From: Tragulus kanchil
Lineage: Eukaryota > Chordata > Mammalia > Artiodactyla > Tragulidae
DNA length: 64,000 nt
Assembly (NCBI GenBank): GCA_022376925.1
Contig: JAIOJX010000025.1
Coordinates: forward strand, 8,463,141-8,527,140
Direction: 5' to 3'
Shown: positions 38,761 to 48,727 of the stretch, in pieces
How positions within the stretch are numbered: position 1 is the first letter of the stretch
Layout: each line of letters opens with the position of its first letter
The notes under the pieces: generated by a model
What the model was told of the DNA's origin: nothing
Databases searched by the model: none
Seen by the model: only the letters and a program-made list of their open reading frames with translations
Position numbers and translations under genes: made by a program

Positions 38761-40042
38761 AAAGGTCATAACTTTCACATATAAAGCATGTTTAGTAGGT
38801 ATATTTTTTCTTTAGTCTAGAGGAAATACTACATGATTAGGAATTTAAAAGACTGAAACACTTAAGAACATTCGTGAACATATGCTAACCTAGCTTCAAC
38901 CAAATAACAAAAACTTCTCTTGTGCTGCAGAAATCAAATTTAGTAATACCTTATTTTTAAAATGGGCATTTTCATATACTATTAGGAGTGTAATTTGGCA
39001 AAAATATTTTTCAAAAACAGTATCTATCAAAAAATGTTTGGGCTTCCCTGGTGGTCCAGTGGGTAAGGACACCGCCTTGCAGTGCAAGGGGAGCCGGTTC
39101 CATCCCTGGCCTGGGAAGATTCCACGTGCCGCAGAGAGGCTGGACCGATGTGTCCAGTTACCGAGCCGGAGCTCTGGAGTGCATGCGCCCAGAGCCGGTG
39201 CTCTGCGACAACAGAGGCCACCGCGATGGGAGGCCCGCAGGAGCCAAAGAGCAAGGATGGATGAAACTAGACAAACGAAAGACCAGTGAAAGTGGCCCAC
39301 CCACCCCCTTCCCTCCCCACCACCGCCTAAAAAAAAAAAAAATGTTTACTATACATATATAATTGATACATGTATGGCAGAAACAAATACAATATTGTAC
39401 AGCAATTATCCTCCACTTACAAAATAATTTTTTTAATGCATATAGCTTTTGACCCAACTATTTTACTTGTAAGAATTAATTCTACAGATATATTCACATC
39501 TATATAGAAACATATGTATAAGTATGTTAAGGAAAAGATTAGAAATAGAAAATGTCCATCAGTAGAAGACTGTTAGGTATAATGTAATCTTTACAATGGG
39601 ATATTATATAGCCATTAGAATGAGTCACTTTATTTGTTTTGCTCTGGAACTATCACTAAAATATTTTAAGTGAAAAAAAAATGATATGTAATGTATGGAG
39701 TATGCTATCATTTTTGGAAAAATTTATTCTTTATTCATGTGCATATGTATGTGCATCTTCTGCAATCATAAGAAACTGGTAAAAAATAATTATCTCTGAG
39801 GAGACCTGGGGTTTTGAACTTGTTTGTGTGTATTTTTAAGTGTATTATCACTTAAAAATATAAATCTTTTTATGACCTAAAGGTCATAACTTTCACATAT
39901 AAAGCATGTTTAGTAGGTATATTTTTTCTTTAGTCTAGAGGAAATACTACATGATTAGGAATTTAAAAGACTGAAACACTTAAGAACATTCGTGAACATA
40001 TGCTAACCTAGCTTCAACCAAATAACAAAAACTTCTCTTGTG
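37810..40042 (+). repeat. direct duplication D12 (~1.115 kb)
   Basis: Copy A 37810-38924, copy B 38926-40042, with the 11-base TGCAGAAATCA at the seam. It contains a tRNA-Glu SINE inside an L1. Two or three SNP-like differences near 38000/39120. Confidence 0.9.
37924..38225 (+). repeat. young tRNA-Glu SINE
   Basis: Starts GGGCTTCCCTGGTGGTCCAG and ends CCGCCT plus an A-tail. AAAAAATGTTT flanks it on both sides. The tail lacks the AATAAA/TCTTT block found in other copies. The D12 copy is at 39040-39341. Frames of up to 137 codons here are SINE plus flank. Confidence 0.82.
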
Positions 40043-40539
40043 CTGACAAAACAAAAACTTTAGTCATTTCAGTTAAGCTAAAAATAAATTAGGTAGGGCT
40101 ATTAAGGTAGCATTTTCTAGACCCAACCTTTCTTCTTTCAAAGATCATTACTTGGTTTTAGAAAACATTTGTGTCCAACAAGTGGCATCTGTTATCTGAA
40201 GTAGAAGCCTGAAGTACTTCTACCCACCACATCTTGGTATCAGAGTGGCTAAGGAAAACACAATTCAGTTAAGTACTGGCTGGAACAGTCCTTTACTTGA
40301 ATAGAGAAGAGACACAGCAAGATCAACTTTGGTAGTGAGCATCAATCTCCTATGGCCAGCAGGGTCCTCTGAGAAGCCGATACAGGACAGTTGGCCAATA
40401 CACACCCTTCTTGGGCAACAGAAGAACTCCCTTCTCTCCCCAGAGGGCACAGAGAGGCACTGGGTTGGCCAGTTGCCACTGAGACATGTACTTAAGCAGA
40501 ACAAAGTGGCACACATTGAGAATGAAACAGGAAAAGGTA
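40043..40539. other. unassigned intergenic DNA
   Basis: No gene or named repeat. Frames of 66-83 codons overlap on both strands with no domain. Confidence 0.4.
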
Positions 40540-40837
40540 ATCACAGACAAGGAAAAAAGATCTAAATAGACATCTCACCAAAGAAGACATACAGATGGCC
40601 CCAAAGCACATGAAACGATGCTCAACCTCGCTTATTATTAGAGAAATGCAAATCAAAACTATAGTGAGATATCACCTCACACCCATCAGAATGGCCATCA
40701 TCAACAAATCAACAGACAATAAATGCTGGAGAGGGTGCGAAGAAAAGGGAAAACTCTTGCATTGCTGATGGGAATGTAAATTGATACAGACTCTATAGAA
40801 GACAGTATGGTGACTTCTTAAAAAACTAAAAATAGAA
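40540..40837 (+). repeat. L1 ORF2 3'-end fragment
   Basis: Contains TAGACATCTCACCAAAGAAG, GAGAAATGCAAATCAAAACT and CACACCCATCAGAATGGCCA, the well-known L1 ORF2 C-terminal region. No intact frame. Confidence 0.8.
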
Positions 40838-40851
40838 GCAAGGCGCATTCT

Positions 40852-41194
40852 TTTTTTTTTTAAAGATTTATTTATTCATTTATTTATTTATTTATTTTGG
40901 GCGGGGGTCAGGTTGGGGAGGGAGGGGACTGGGCGGGCCACTTCTATTGGTCTTTCATTTCTCTATTTTCATTCATATTTGTTCTTTGGCTCCTGTGGGC
41001 CTCCCATCGTGGTGGCATCTGTCGTTGCAGAGCGCTGGCTCTGGGCGCATGCGCTCCAGAGCTCCGGCTCAGTGATTGGACACATCGGTCCAGCTGCTCC
41101 ACGGCACGTGGGATCTTCCCAGGCCAGGGATCGAACCGGCGCCCCTTGCACTGCAAGGCGGTGTCCTTACCCACTGGACCACCAGGGGAAGCCC
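40852..41194 (-). repeat. young tRNA-Glu SINE (T+ type)
   Basis: Minus-strand element with GGGCTTCCCCTGGTGGTCCA head and AATAAATCTTTAAAAAA tail. Flanked by AGCAAGGYGCATTCT (about 40838-40851, 41195-41208). A partial copy at 42079-42286 belongs to D13. Confidence 0.85.
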
Positions 41195-43173
41195 AGCAAG
41201 GTGCATTCTTGATGCTATCTAATGGGGGTCAAAATACTCCCAACAGTTTGGCTGTTTCTTAAAAAACAAAATTAAAATGGGCCATCGAATTATATGAATT
41301 AGAAAATACACAATTATCCTGAGAAGTTTTATCCACAGGGAAGAATCATAATGAAAAGTAAGGCTGTAAGATTTAGAATCCATATTCTTATCATCTATGG
41401 GCAAATGAGCAATTTTACAATTTAAGTTCTCTGATCTTTAGTTTTCTCATATGTAGTAAGATGCAGTTAATACTATGTGTGTGTTTAGTACTGCTTCTAA
41501 ATAGTAACTAAGACAACATATGCAAAATCTCTAGCACCTGTCCTAGGGCCAAGGTATTAAAGAAATGCTGACTGACAGGGTCAAACATGTAGGGAAATCT
41601 GGATGACATAAGTGCTGTAAAGAAGAAAATTTGCAAATCATGAAGTTGCCAGTTTCAAGGCTTTACCTACCAGAATAATTAGTTAAAAAGAAAATGTTCA
41701 TCATTTTTAGAGCTGCATAAAAAGAAAATAATAGTAAAGTAATGACTGGCTCGCCAGATTCATACGATGGGGGGCCATTTCCTTAAAGTAAAAAATATCT
41801 CAAATTTTAGAACCTGGGGCTCTAAAAATAGCACTTGGAATTAAGACTGTTCTGGAAGTCATGGTCCAAGGAAGTCACTACCTTTTATTTCTTGATGCTA
41901 TAGCTTTAACAACAGAATGGTAGAAACACGTAACTTCTCACATCAAGAGACCAGTTTGTGTATATAAATTTAGGCACTGAAAATGAATACATTCAGCTAT
42001 TATGGAACTTATAACAAATGCAGACTTGTTAACAACTTTCCGGAAGGAACAAAGAACAAATATTAATAAAGCATGGTCTTTTGGCTCCTGTGGGCCTCCC
42101 ATCGTGGTGGCATCTGTCGTTGCAGGCGCTGGCTCTGGGCGCATGCGCCCAGAGCTCCGGCTCAGTGATTGGACACATCGGTCCAGCTGCTCCACGGCAC
42201 GTGGGATCTTCCCAGGCCAGGATCGAACCGGCGCCCCTTGCACTGCAAGGCGGTGTCCTTACCCACTGGACCACCAGGGGAAGCCCAGCAAGGTGCATTC
42301 TTGATGCTATCTAATGGGGGTCAAAATACTCCCAACAGTTTGGCTGTTTCTTAAAAAACAAAATTAAAATGGGCCATCGAATTATATGAATTAGAAAATA
42401 CACAATTATCCTGAGAGGTTTTATCCACAGGGAAGAATCATAATGAAAAGTAAGGCTGTAAGATTTAGAATCCATATTCTTATCATCTATGGGCAAATGA
42501 GCAATTTTACAATTTAAGTTCTCTGATCTTTAGTTTTCTCATATGTAGTAAGATGCAGTTAATACTATGTGTGTGTTTAGTACTGCTTCTAAATAGTAAC
42601 TAAGACAACATATGCAAAATCTCTAGCACCTGTCCTAGGGCCAAGGTATTAAAGAAATGCTGACTGACAGGGTCAAACATGTAGGGAAATCTGGATGACA
42701 TAAGTGCTGTAAAGAAGAAAATTTGCAAATCATGAAGTTGCCAGTTTCAAGGCTTTACCTACCAGAATAATTAGTTAAAAAGAAAATGTTCATCATTTTT
42801 AGAGCTGCATAAAAGGAAAATAATAGTAAAGTAATGACTGGCTCGCCAGATTCATACGATGGGGGGCCATTTCCTTAAAGTAAAAAATATCTCAAATTTT
42901 AGAACCTGGGGCTCTAAAAATAGCACTTGGAATTAAGACTGTTCTGGAAGTCATGGTCCAAGGAAGTCACTACCTTTTATTTCTTGATGCTATAGCTTTA
43001 ACAACAGAATGGTAGAAACACGTAACTTCTCACATCAAGAGACCAGTTTGTGTATATAAATTTAGGCACTGAAAATGAATACATTCAGCTATTATGGAAC
43101 TTATAACAAATGCAGACTTGTTAACAACTTTCCGGAAGGAACAAAGAACAAATATTAATAAAGCATGGTCTTT
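40986..43173 (+). repeat. direct duplication D13 (~1.09 kb)
   Basis: Copy A 40986-42077, copy B 42079-43173. Copy B starts within a SINE and has several small deletions and changes only in its first 150 bases. It carries the CETN4 3' untranslated region. Confidence 0.9.
42955..43154 (-). other. CETN4: CETN4 3' untranslated region with candidate poly(A) signal
   Basis: Minus-strand sequence after the TAA. AATAAA reads at 42981-42976, so cleavage would be expected near 42955-42965. This is inferred from the hexamer only. The same signal recurs at about 41889-41884 in the duplicated copy. Confidence 0.5.
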
Positions 43174-43244
43174 TGCATCATTTTCAAAAATTCTTCCTCA
43201 CTTATTTCTCCATCCCCATCATGATCAGCCTCATCAAGCATCTC
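43155..43244 (-). CDS. CETN4: CETN4 exon 5, C-terminus and stop
   Basis: 29 codons plus TAA (43157-43155). The acceptor is TTTTACAG (AG at 43246-43245). It encodes [19 protein letters not shown] and the tail KMMQKTMLY. The EF-hand 4 loop is canonical. The 3' untranslated region follows on the minus strand, with an AATAAA at 42981-42976 about 175 bases past the stop. Copy A of the next duplication carries the stop region again near 42064. Confidence 0.9.
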   Translation of the reverse strand, partial: EMLDEADHDGDGEISEEEFLKMMQKTMLY

Positions 43245-46200
43245 CTGTAAAATGAAATGTAAATAGGATATATGAAATCCACTAAAAAGGAACAATGGTA
43301 TAAATGAACATTCAAATACATACCTAAAACCAAATTTTAAGTGTATTTATTAATAAAACTAAAGAAAGAATATAACTATAAATTATTGTATAGACTAAAT
43401 TTTGTTATAACTATAAATGTAAATTATACAAATAAATAAAATTTACCTGAAGTTCATCATCTGTTAAGTTTTCCCCTAGTTCCTTAGCAACCCTCTTGAT
43501 ATTATTCAGTGATATGCTTCCTGTATCATCATCATCAAATAATTTGAAAGCCTTCAGTATTTCTTCTTTTTCATCCCTTTCACTCTTTAAAAACAGAAAC
43601 AACTAAATGTCATTAGTCATTCATGTATTTAGTCTAGAGGTATAGGTCTCTGAGGCCTAGAGCAGAAATATAGCAAGTAGCTTGAGCTCTGACCTTTTAT
43701 TACTCTGACTTTTATCAGTTACTCCAATGCATTCATGTCTACCCTCAAGGTATTGAAACTCAGGGTTTATGTAAGTAGAAGAGCCACAGAGTGGTAAAGA
43801 GAATCTCTTCTTAACCTCAGTAATTGAGATCCATTATCAAAAATGTAAGCTCCAAGAGAATAGGTAGGTTGTCTCATTCAGTGCTGTCTAGGATAGTGCC
43901 TGACAAAAATAGGCAATAAATTGTTTGCTGGTTTCAAGGTTTTAAAATGCTGGCCCCTTTCTCTCTATCCAGCCATATATCTTTATTATTTCCTAACAAC
44001 AAGAAAAATCTCTTCTCCATACTGGACAGTCTCCATTACTACCCTGAAAACATCTTTAATTTTGTTATTCCTACCTATCTAAATCCTACCCATCTTTAAA
44101 GACCTAGTTCCAATTTTCCCTCTGATTGCTTCAGCCCAAAAAAAAAAAAAAATGTAGAAGGCTATTGCTTGTATTTCACTGAAAATCAAAATCACTACTA
44201 TACCATTTTTACACTCATTATGGCAAAAAAGTCTTCAAAACAAATGGTGCCGATCCCTTCTTTGTCAGTTTCAGCTATCATCTTTTAACTTCTTCTTTCT
44301 TTGGTTCAAAAGGAAAAAAATTTGGTTTTATCAAAAATCCACTTATTTCTCCATCCCCATCATGATCAGCCTCATCAAGCATCTCCTGTAAAATGAAATG
44401 TAAATAGGATATATGAAATCCACTAAAAAGGAACAATGGTATAAATGAACATTCAAATACATACCTAAAACCAAATTTTAAGTGTATTTATTAATAAAAC
44501 TAAAGAAAGAATATAACTATAAATTATTGTATAGACTAAATTTTGTTATAACTATAAATGTAAATTATACAAATAAATAAAATTTACCTGAAGTTCATCA
44601 TCTGTTAAGTTTTCCCCTAGTTCCTTAGCAACCCTCTTGATATTATTCAGTGATATGCTTCCTGTATCATCATCATCAAATAATTTGAAAGCCTTCAGTA
44701 TTTCTTCTTTTTCATCCCTTTCACTCTTTAAAAACAGAAACAACTAAATGTCATTAGTCATTCATGTATTTATTTATTTAGTCTAGAGGTATAGGTCTCT
44801 GAGGCCTAGAGCAGAAATATAGCAAGTAGCTTGAGCTCTGACCTTTTATTACTCTGACTTTTATCAGTTACTCCAATGCATTCATGTCTACCCTCAAGGT
44901 ATTGAAACTCAGGGTTTATGTAAGTAGAAGAGCCACAGAGTGGTAAAGAGAATCTCTTCTTAACCTCAGTAATTGAGATCCATTATCAAAAATGTAAGCT
45001 CCAAGAGAATAGGTAGGTTGTCTCATTCAGTGCTGTCTAGGATAGTGCCTGACAAAAATAGGCAATAAATTGTTTGCTGGTTTCAAGGTTTTAAAATGCT
45101 GGCCCCTTTCTCTCTATCCAGCCATATATCTTTATTATTTCCTAACAACAAGAAAAATCTCTTCTCCATACTGGACAGTCTCCATTACTACCCTGAAAAC
45201 ATCTTTAATTTTGTTATTCCTACCTATCTAAATCCTACCCATCTTTAAAGACCTAGTTCCAATTTTCCCTCTGATTGCTTCAGCCCAAAAAAAAAAAAAA
45301 AATGTAGAAGGCTATTGCTTGTATTTCACTGAAAATCAAAATCACTACTATACCATTTTTACACTCATTATGGCAAAAAAGTCTTCAAAACAAATGGTGC
45401 CGATCCCTTCTTTGTCAGTTTCAGCTATCATCTTTTTAACTTCTTCTTTCTTTGGTTCAAATCCTAAGGCCCGCATTGCAATCTAAAACAGAAAACAAAT
45501 ACATTATAATAGGCCACCATCTCATTCCTAACTCTTAAATTACCTGTTACTAGAGTCTTTCTTTTTTTACTCTGGACTAACTTAAACCTAGAATGTTAGC
45601 TTAGCAGGCAATGTTAGGTTCCACTCCCATGATGGGCTTCGGCCTGCATGTGTGAGTGCTATGGCACTTCAGTCATGTCTGACTCTTTGTAACCCCATGG
45701 ACCGTGGTCCGCCAGGCTCCTCTGTCCATGAAATTCTCTAGGCAAGAATACTGGGGTGGGTTGCCATGCCCTCCTCTAGGCGATCTTCCCAACCCAGGTA
45801 TCGAACCTGTGTCTGTATGTCTCCTGAATTGGCAGGCAGTTTCTTTACCACTAGGGCTTTGGCCTACTCCTTTGTAAAACAAGAGTAAAATGCTTAACAA
45901 GATACTATTTGTTAGTGCAGGCCAGGCATGTATACTAAAGGGGTAGGTGTCTTTACTTAAAGAGATTTTATATCAAGCTTTCAGAAGGCTGCTGTTAACA
46001 AAAGACTTAAATATTACATCAATGATAAGGTTTTTCAAATGTTTCAGAATCAGAAGTAATTTCAGAACCTTCAGTTCTTTTACATCTATGGTTCCAGATC
46101 CATCAACATCGAATAAATCAAAGGCCTCTTTAATTTCTTGCTTTTGGTTTTCATTCAGTTCGATTTTTGCTGCTCTTTTCTTCCATTGGTCTGAACTTGG

Positions 46201-47275
46201 TCTGGATGCCTGTAATAAATACACATGTGGGTGAAGGATAAACTGGGTAACTGGAAAAACAGAAGAACTAATGATGAACCAATTAAAGAAACATATTCAC
46301 ATATGTTTCTTATGCTTATTCGCTACCATAGAATGAAACTCAAGAATTTCCTCCTCTCTCTTTGCTAACGTTTATGCTTTTAGTTATTCCTATCTTGCTG
46401 GAAAGCCTGGTTCAAAAGAGACAGGCCAGAATAGTAGATGTTATATGGGAAAGCAATTGGCCTTACTTGGTCTATCTGAACAGCAGTGTTTAAGGCCTAT
46501 TTATTTTCATCTGTGCCTGTATGTCTCACAATGAAATCTGTGAGACAGGCTGATTGAAACATCATGTCCTTTCTCACTTTCTTGAGTACTTTTCTATATT
46601 GCAGACTGGGAAATGAAAAAGTACATTTTTCAGGTAAAATACATTACTCCAGGGATCTGGAGAAGCATAAATGTTGGAGCAATTATCAGTATCCAGGGAA
46701 GGTGGAAGTCATCTACTGTCTGCCATTTTCTGTTGGCAAGCAAAACCAGAGAGCTACTCCTGGGATTCTTCTGCAGGCAGCCTCAGTTCAGTCTCTTGTC
46801 TCCAGCCCTGGGTTAAGAAGGGCAGTGGCAGAGACTCCACATCCCTGTGTATTTAGGCACCAGCTTCACGTATCTGAAGAGTTGGCTGTGTTGTGGTCTT
46901 CAGTAGTTCCGTTGGGAGAGTTCATAGCTGGGTCCCCAGCCAGCTTTTGAGAGTTCTGGATGTCTTTCCTAGAGGCCTAGACCCTTCAACAGTTTTAAAG
47001 TATCTGATTCTCTGTATTCAACTCATTCTGGCTAAACAGTAGTTCCTGTCTCCCACACCATTGGCAGAAGTGGTTGATGGGGTTGAGGTGAGGAAAAATG
47101 GACTCGAGAACCGCTTGTCTGTCCCTAGCGCCACGAAGTGGGGTACTAATTACACTCGAGGGTCATGAAAGGAGGCGACTAATACACTGTATACACTTAA
47201 CAAAATTCCTTCCTTGTTGCAGGGAGAAATTTCAGCCTCAGCCCCAGTAAGAGGCTGCAACTTCGCACTCACCAT
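43155..47275 (-). CDS. CETN4: centrin-4, five-exon gene (discontinuous)
   Basis: Centrins are small EF-hand calcium-binding proteins of centrioles and ciliary basal bodies. Joining 47275-47273, 46209-46069, 45482-45354, 43584-43447 and 43244-43155 on the minus strand gives 166 codons and a TAA stop with no internal stop; all junctions are phase 0 and all introns GT-AG. EF-hand 1 (loop [12 protein letters not shown], about residues 35-46) and EF-hand 4 (loop [12 protein letters not shown]) keep the acidic positions 1, 3, 5 and the position-12 Glu. EF-hand 2 (position-12 Asp) and EF-hand 3 (position-12 Asn) look degenerate. The C-terminus KTMLY matches the centrin KTSLY-type tail. The N-terminal [20 protein letters not shown] and the [20 protein letters not shown] segment resemble rodent centrin-4 more than centrin-1, -2 or -3 (from memory). 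The ~1.1-kb duplications place extra partial exons between exon 3 and exon 4, so a naive gene model will fail here. Confidence 0.9.
43447..43584 (-). CDS. CETN4: CETN4 exon 4 (EF-hand 3)
   Basis: 138 bases, 46 codons. The acceptor is TTTTTAAAG (AG at 43586-43585) and the donor is CAG|GTAAAT (43446-43441). It begins [20 protein letters not shown] and ends ENLTDDELQ. The third EF-hand loop ends in Asn where a canonical loop has Glu. A duplicate lies at 44588-44725; either copy could be used in a collapsed gene model. Confidence 0.9.
44204..44310 (-). pseudogene. truncated, frameshifted duplicate of CETN4 exon 3
   Basis: The 3' part of exon 3 including the donor is repeated. It lacks the exon start and acceptor. 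It also has one T fewer than 45432-45436 in a T run, which shifts the frame at the Lys-Lys-Met segment. The full exon 3 at 45354-45482 lacks this change. Confidence 0.85.
44340..44385 (-). pseudogene. truncated duplicate of CETN4 exon 5
   Basis: The acceptor and first 46 bases of exon 5 are repeated and then cut at the left edge of copy B, where sequence changes to unrelated filler (44311-44339). The stop codon and C-terminal tail are missing. Confidence 0.85.
44588..44725 (-). pseudogene. duplicate copy of CETN4 exon 4
   Basis: This matches 43447-43584, including both splice sites, at an offset of 1141 bases. It belongs to the 43198/44340 duplication. It is intact in frame, but the next downstream element is a truncated exon 5 and then a truncated exon 3, so it cannot serve a normal transcript as assembled. 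It is probably an assembly duplicate and not a real paralogous exon. Confidence 0.85.
45354..45482 (-). CDS. CETN4: CETN4 exon 3 (EF-hand 2)
   Basis: 129 bases, 43 codons. The acceptor is TTTTAG (45488-45483) and the donor GTATAG (45353-45348). It starts [14 protein letters not shown], a hallmark centrin segment, and ends FAIMSVKM. The second EF-hand loop has Asp at position 12 in place of Glu, as in other centrins where this hand binds calcium weakly. A broken partial copy lies at 44204-44310. Confidence 0.9.
45648..45862 (-). repeat. Bov-tA SINE in CETN4 intron 2
   Basis: Antisense element with GACTCTTTGTAACCCCATGG, CCAACCCAGGTATCGAACC and GGCAGGCAGTTTCTTTACCA. It is in the same transcriptional sense as CETN4. 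Confidence 0.8.
46069..46209 (-). CDS. CETN4: CETN4 exon 2 (EF-hand 1)
   Basis: 141 bases, 47 codons, phase 0 at both ends. The acceptor is TTATTACAG (AG at 46211-46210). It encodes the basic N-terminal segment and the whole first EF-hand, ending in VKELK. The donor is AAG|GTTCTG (GT at 46068-46067), which keeps GT but departs from GTRAGT. This is the only exon present once in the window. Confidence 0.9.
46210..47272 (-). other. CETN4 intron 1
   Basis: 1063 bases, GTGAGT donor and TTACAG acceptor. No repeat recognised. Its upstream two-thirds is within D15 copy A, so the same sequence recurs at 47736-48360. Confidence 0.7.
47273..47275 (-). CDS. CETN4: CETN4 exon 1 coding part (start codon only)
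   Basis: The ATG is the last codon of exon 1 and is followed at once by the strong donor GTGAGT (47272-47267). Exon 2 opens with GCATCC, giving Met-Ala-Ser, the usual centrin N-terminus. The upstream minus-strand sequence is GC-rich 5' untranslated and promoter DNA. An identical copy of this exon end lies at 48361-48363 because of the 46650-48824 duplication. Confidence 0.85.
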
Positions 47276-47359
47276 GTTCCCAACCGGCGCCCTCGGCCGG
47301 TGCTTCCCGGCCTCACCAGCCCGCCGCGATGCCCAACAGTAGCTCACCGCCCGCAAGCC

Positions 47360-47369
47360 GTTGCTAAGG
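47360..47369 (-). promoter_or_regulatory. X-box half-site
   Basis: GTTGCTAAGG reads as CCTTAGCAAC on the minus strand, the same TTAGCAAC core as the motif at 47551, in opposite orientation and about 85 bases upstream of the CETN4 ATG. It is repeated at 48448-48457. Confidence 0.4.
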
Positions 47370-47550
47370 CCGCTCTCGCTGATCGCTGCTGCAGCCCCGC
47401 CTATCCGGGGTTTGTCCCACTGACTGACACTCGTCTTATCCAATGGTCAGGAAAGACGGCCCTCGAGGCCCGCCCCCTCTCTCTAGTTTCTACTAATAGC
47501 GAAAAAAACTCGGCTTTTCCCGCCTACCGTTAAGCAGAGCATTCCTTCTG

Positions 47551-47564
47551 GTTTCTTAGCAACC
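47551..47564 (+). promoter_or_regulatory. RFX X-box-like motif
   Basis: GTTTCTTAGCAACC resembles the RFX site GTTRCC-N-RGYAAC: a right half AGCAAC is perfect and the left half GTTTCT is weaker. It sits between the two start regions. It is repeated at 48640-48653. Confidence 0.5.
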
Positions 47565-47639
47565 AGGACTATCGGCCTGCTCAGCTGGGCTCGCAGCGCG
47601 CTTGCGTAAAGTGTAAACCGGGAGGAAAGCTCTTTTCCC

Positions 47640-47716
47640 TGGTGTTTCGGCGTCTCACTGCTAAGCAGAGAGGTTCGGGGGACTGGAGCTCCGGTAGGGA
47701 TGCAGAAGAGAGCGAG
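47640..47716 (+). other. BBS12: presumed BBS12 noncoding exon 1 (copy 1 of 3)
   Basis: GC-rich sequence ending in GCGAG|GTTAGT, a good plus-strand splice donor (GT at 47717). There is no open reading frame of note. The BBS12 assignment rests on established mammalian synteny (centrin-4 and BBS12 head to head, next to FGF2), not on recognised coding sequence; BBS12 encodes a chaperonin-like subunit needed for BBSome assembly. The transcription start is not defined by the sequence. Copies end at 48805 and 49906. The large BBS12 coding exon is not in the window. Confidence 0.45.
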
Positions 47717-48360
47717 GTTAGTAGCGAGAATCTCCCAGGGATCTGGAGAAGCATAAATGTTGGAGCAATTATCAGTATCCAGGGAAGGTGGAAGTCATCT
47801 ACTGTCTGCCATTTTCTGTTGGCAAGCAAAACCAGAGAGCTACTCCTGGGATTCTTCTGCAGGCAGCCTCAGTTCAGTCTCTTGTCTCCAGCCCTGGGTT
47901 AAGAAGGGCAGTGGCAGAGACTCCACATCCCTGTGTATTTAGGCACCAGCTTCACGTATCTGAAGAGTTGGCTGTGTTGTGGTCTTCAGTAGTTCCGTTG
48001 GGAGAGTTCATAGCTGGGTCCCCAGCCAGCTTTTGAGAGTTCTGGATGTCTTTCCTAGAGGCCTAGACCCTTCAACAGTTTTAAAGTATCTGATTCTCTG
48101 TATTCAACTCATTCTGGCTAAACAGTAGTTCCTGTCTCCCACACCATTGGCAGAAGTGGTTGATGGGGTTGAGGTGAGGAAAAAAATGGACTCGAGAAAC
48201 GCTTGTCTGTCCCTAGCGCCACGAAGTGGGGTACTAATTACACTCGAGGGTCATGAAAGGAGGCGACTAATACACTGTATACACTTAACAAAATTCCTTC
48301 CTTGTTGCAGGGAGAAATTTCAGCCTCAGCCCCAGTAAGAGGCTGCAACTTCGCACTCAC

Positions 48361-48531
48361 CATGTTCCCAACCGGCGCCCTCGGCCGGTGCTTCCCGGCC
48401 TCACCAGCCCGCCGCGACGCCCAACAGTAGCTCACCGCCCGCAAGCCGTTGCTAAGGCCGCTCTCGCTGATCGCTGCTGCAGCCCCGCCTATCCGGGGTT
48501 TGTCCCACTGACTGACACTCGTCTTATCCAA
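48361..48531 (-). pseudogene. duplicate of CETN4 exon 1 / promoter
   Basis: Copy of the exon 1 end (ATG at 48363-48361 followed by GTGAGT) and GC-rich leader. It differs from 47273-47443 by one base (GCGACG versus GCGATG on plus). As assembled it is a second first exon 1.09 kb upstream. Confidence 0.8.
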
Positions 48532-48727
48532 TGGTCAGGAAAGACGGCCCTCGAGGCCCGCCCCCTCTCTCTAGTTTCTACTAATAGCGAAAAAAACTCG
48601 GCTTTTCCCCGCCTACCGTTAAGCAGAGCATTCCTTCTGGTTTCTTAGCAACCAGGACTATCGGCCTGCTCAGCTGGGCTCGCAGCGCGCTTGCGTAAAG
48701 TGTAAACCGGGAGGAAAGCTCTTTTCC

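Larger units (their letters stand above)
43198..45461 (+). repeat. direct duplication D14 (~1.12 kb), CETN4 exons 3-5
   Basis: Copy A 43198-44310, copy B 44340-45461, 29 bases of filler. It splits exon 5 in B and exon 3 in A. Copy B has two extra TTTA units near 44770 compared with 43630, like a microsatellite allele. Confidence 0.92.
47273..47716. promoter_or_regulatory. CpG-rich bidirectional promoter, CETN4 (-) / presumed BBS12 (+)
   Basis: About 440 bases rich in GC and CpG in an otherwise AT-rich window, between the CETN4 start codon and a plus-strand splice donor. Visible elements are a CCAAT box (47440-47444), a GC box CCCGCCCCCTC (47469-47479) and two X-box-like motifs (47360-47369, 47551-47564). 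There is no TATA box. RFX factors commonly drive centrin and Bardet-Biedl genes through X-boxes, so shared ciliary control is a reasonable inference. The unit is repeated at 48361-48805. Confidence 0.7.

Noticed and set aside
44588..44725. A second centrin gene or mutually exclusive exon 4
   Set aside because: The two exon-4 copies are identical and come with duplicated intron and truncated neighbouring exons, so this is duplication of the locus segment and not a diverged alternative exon.
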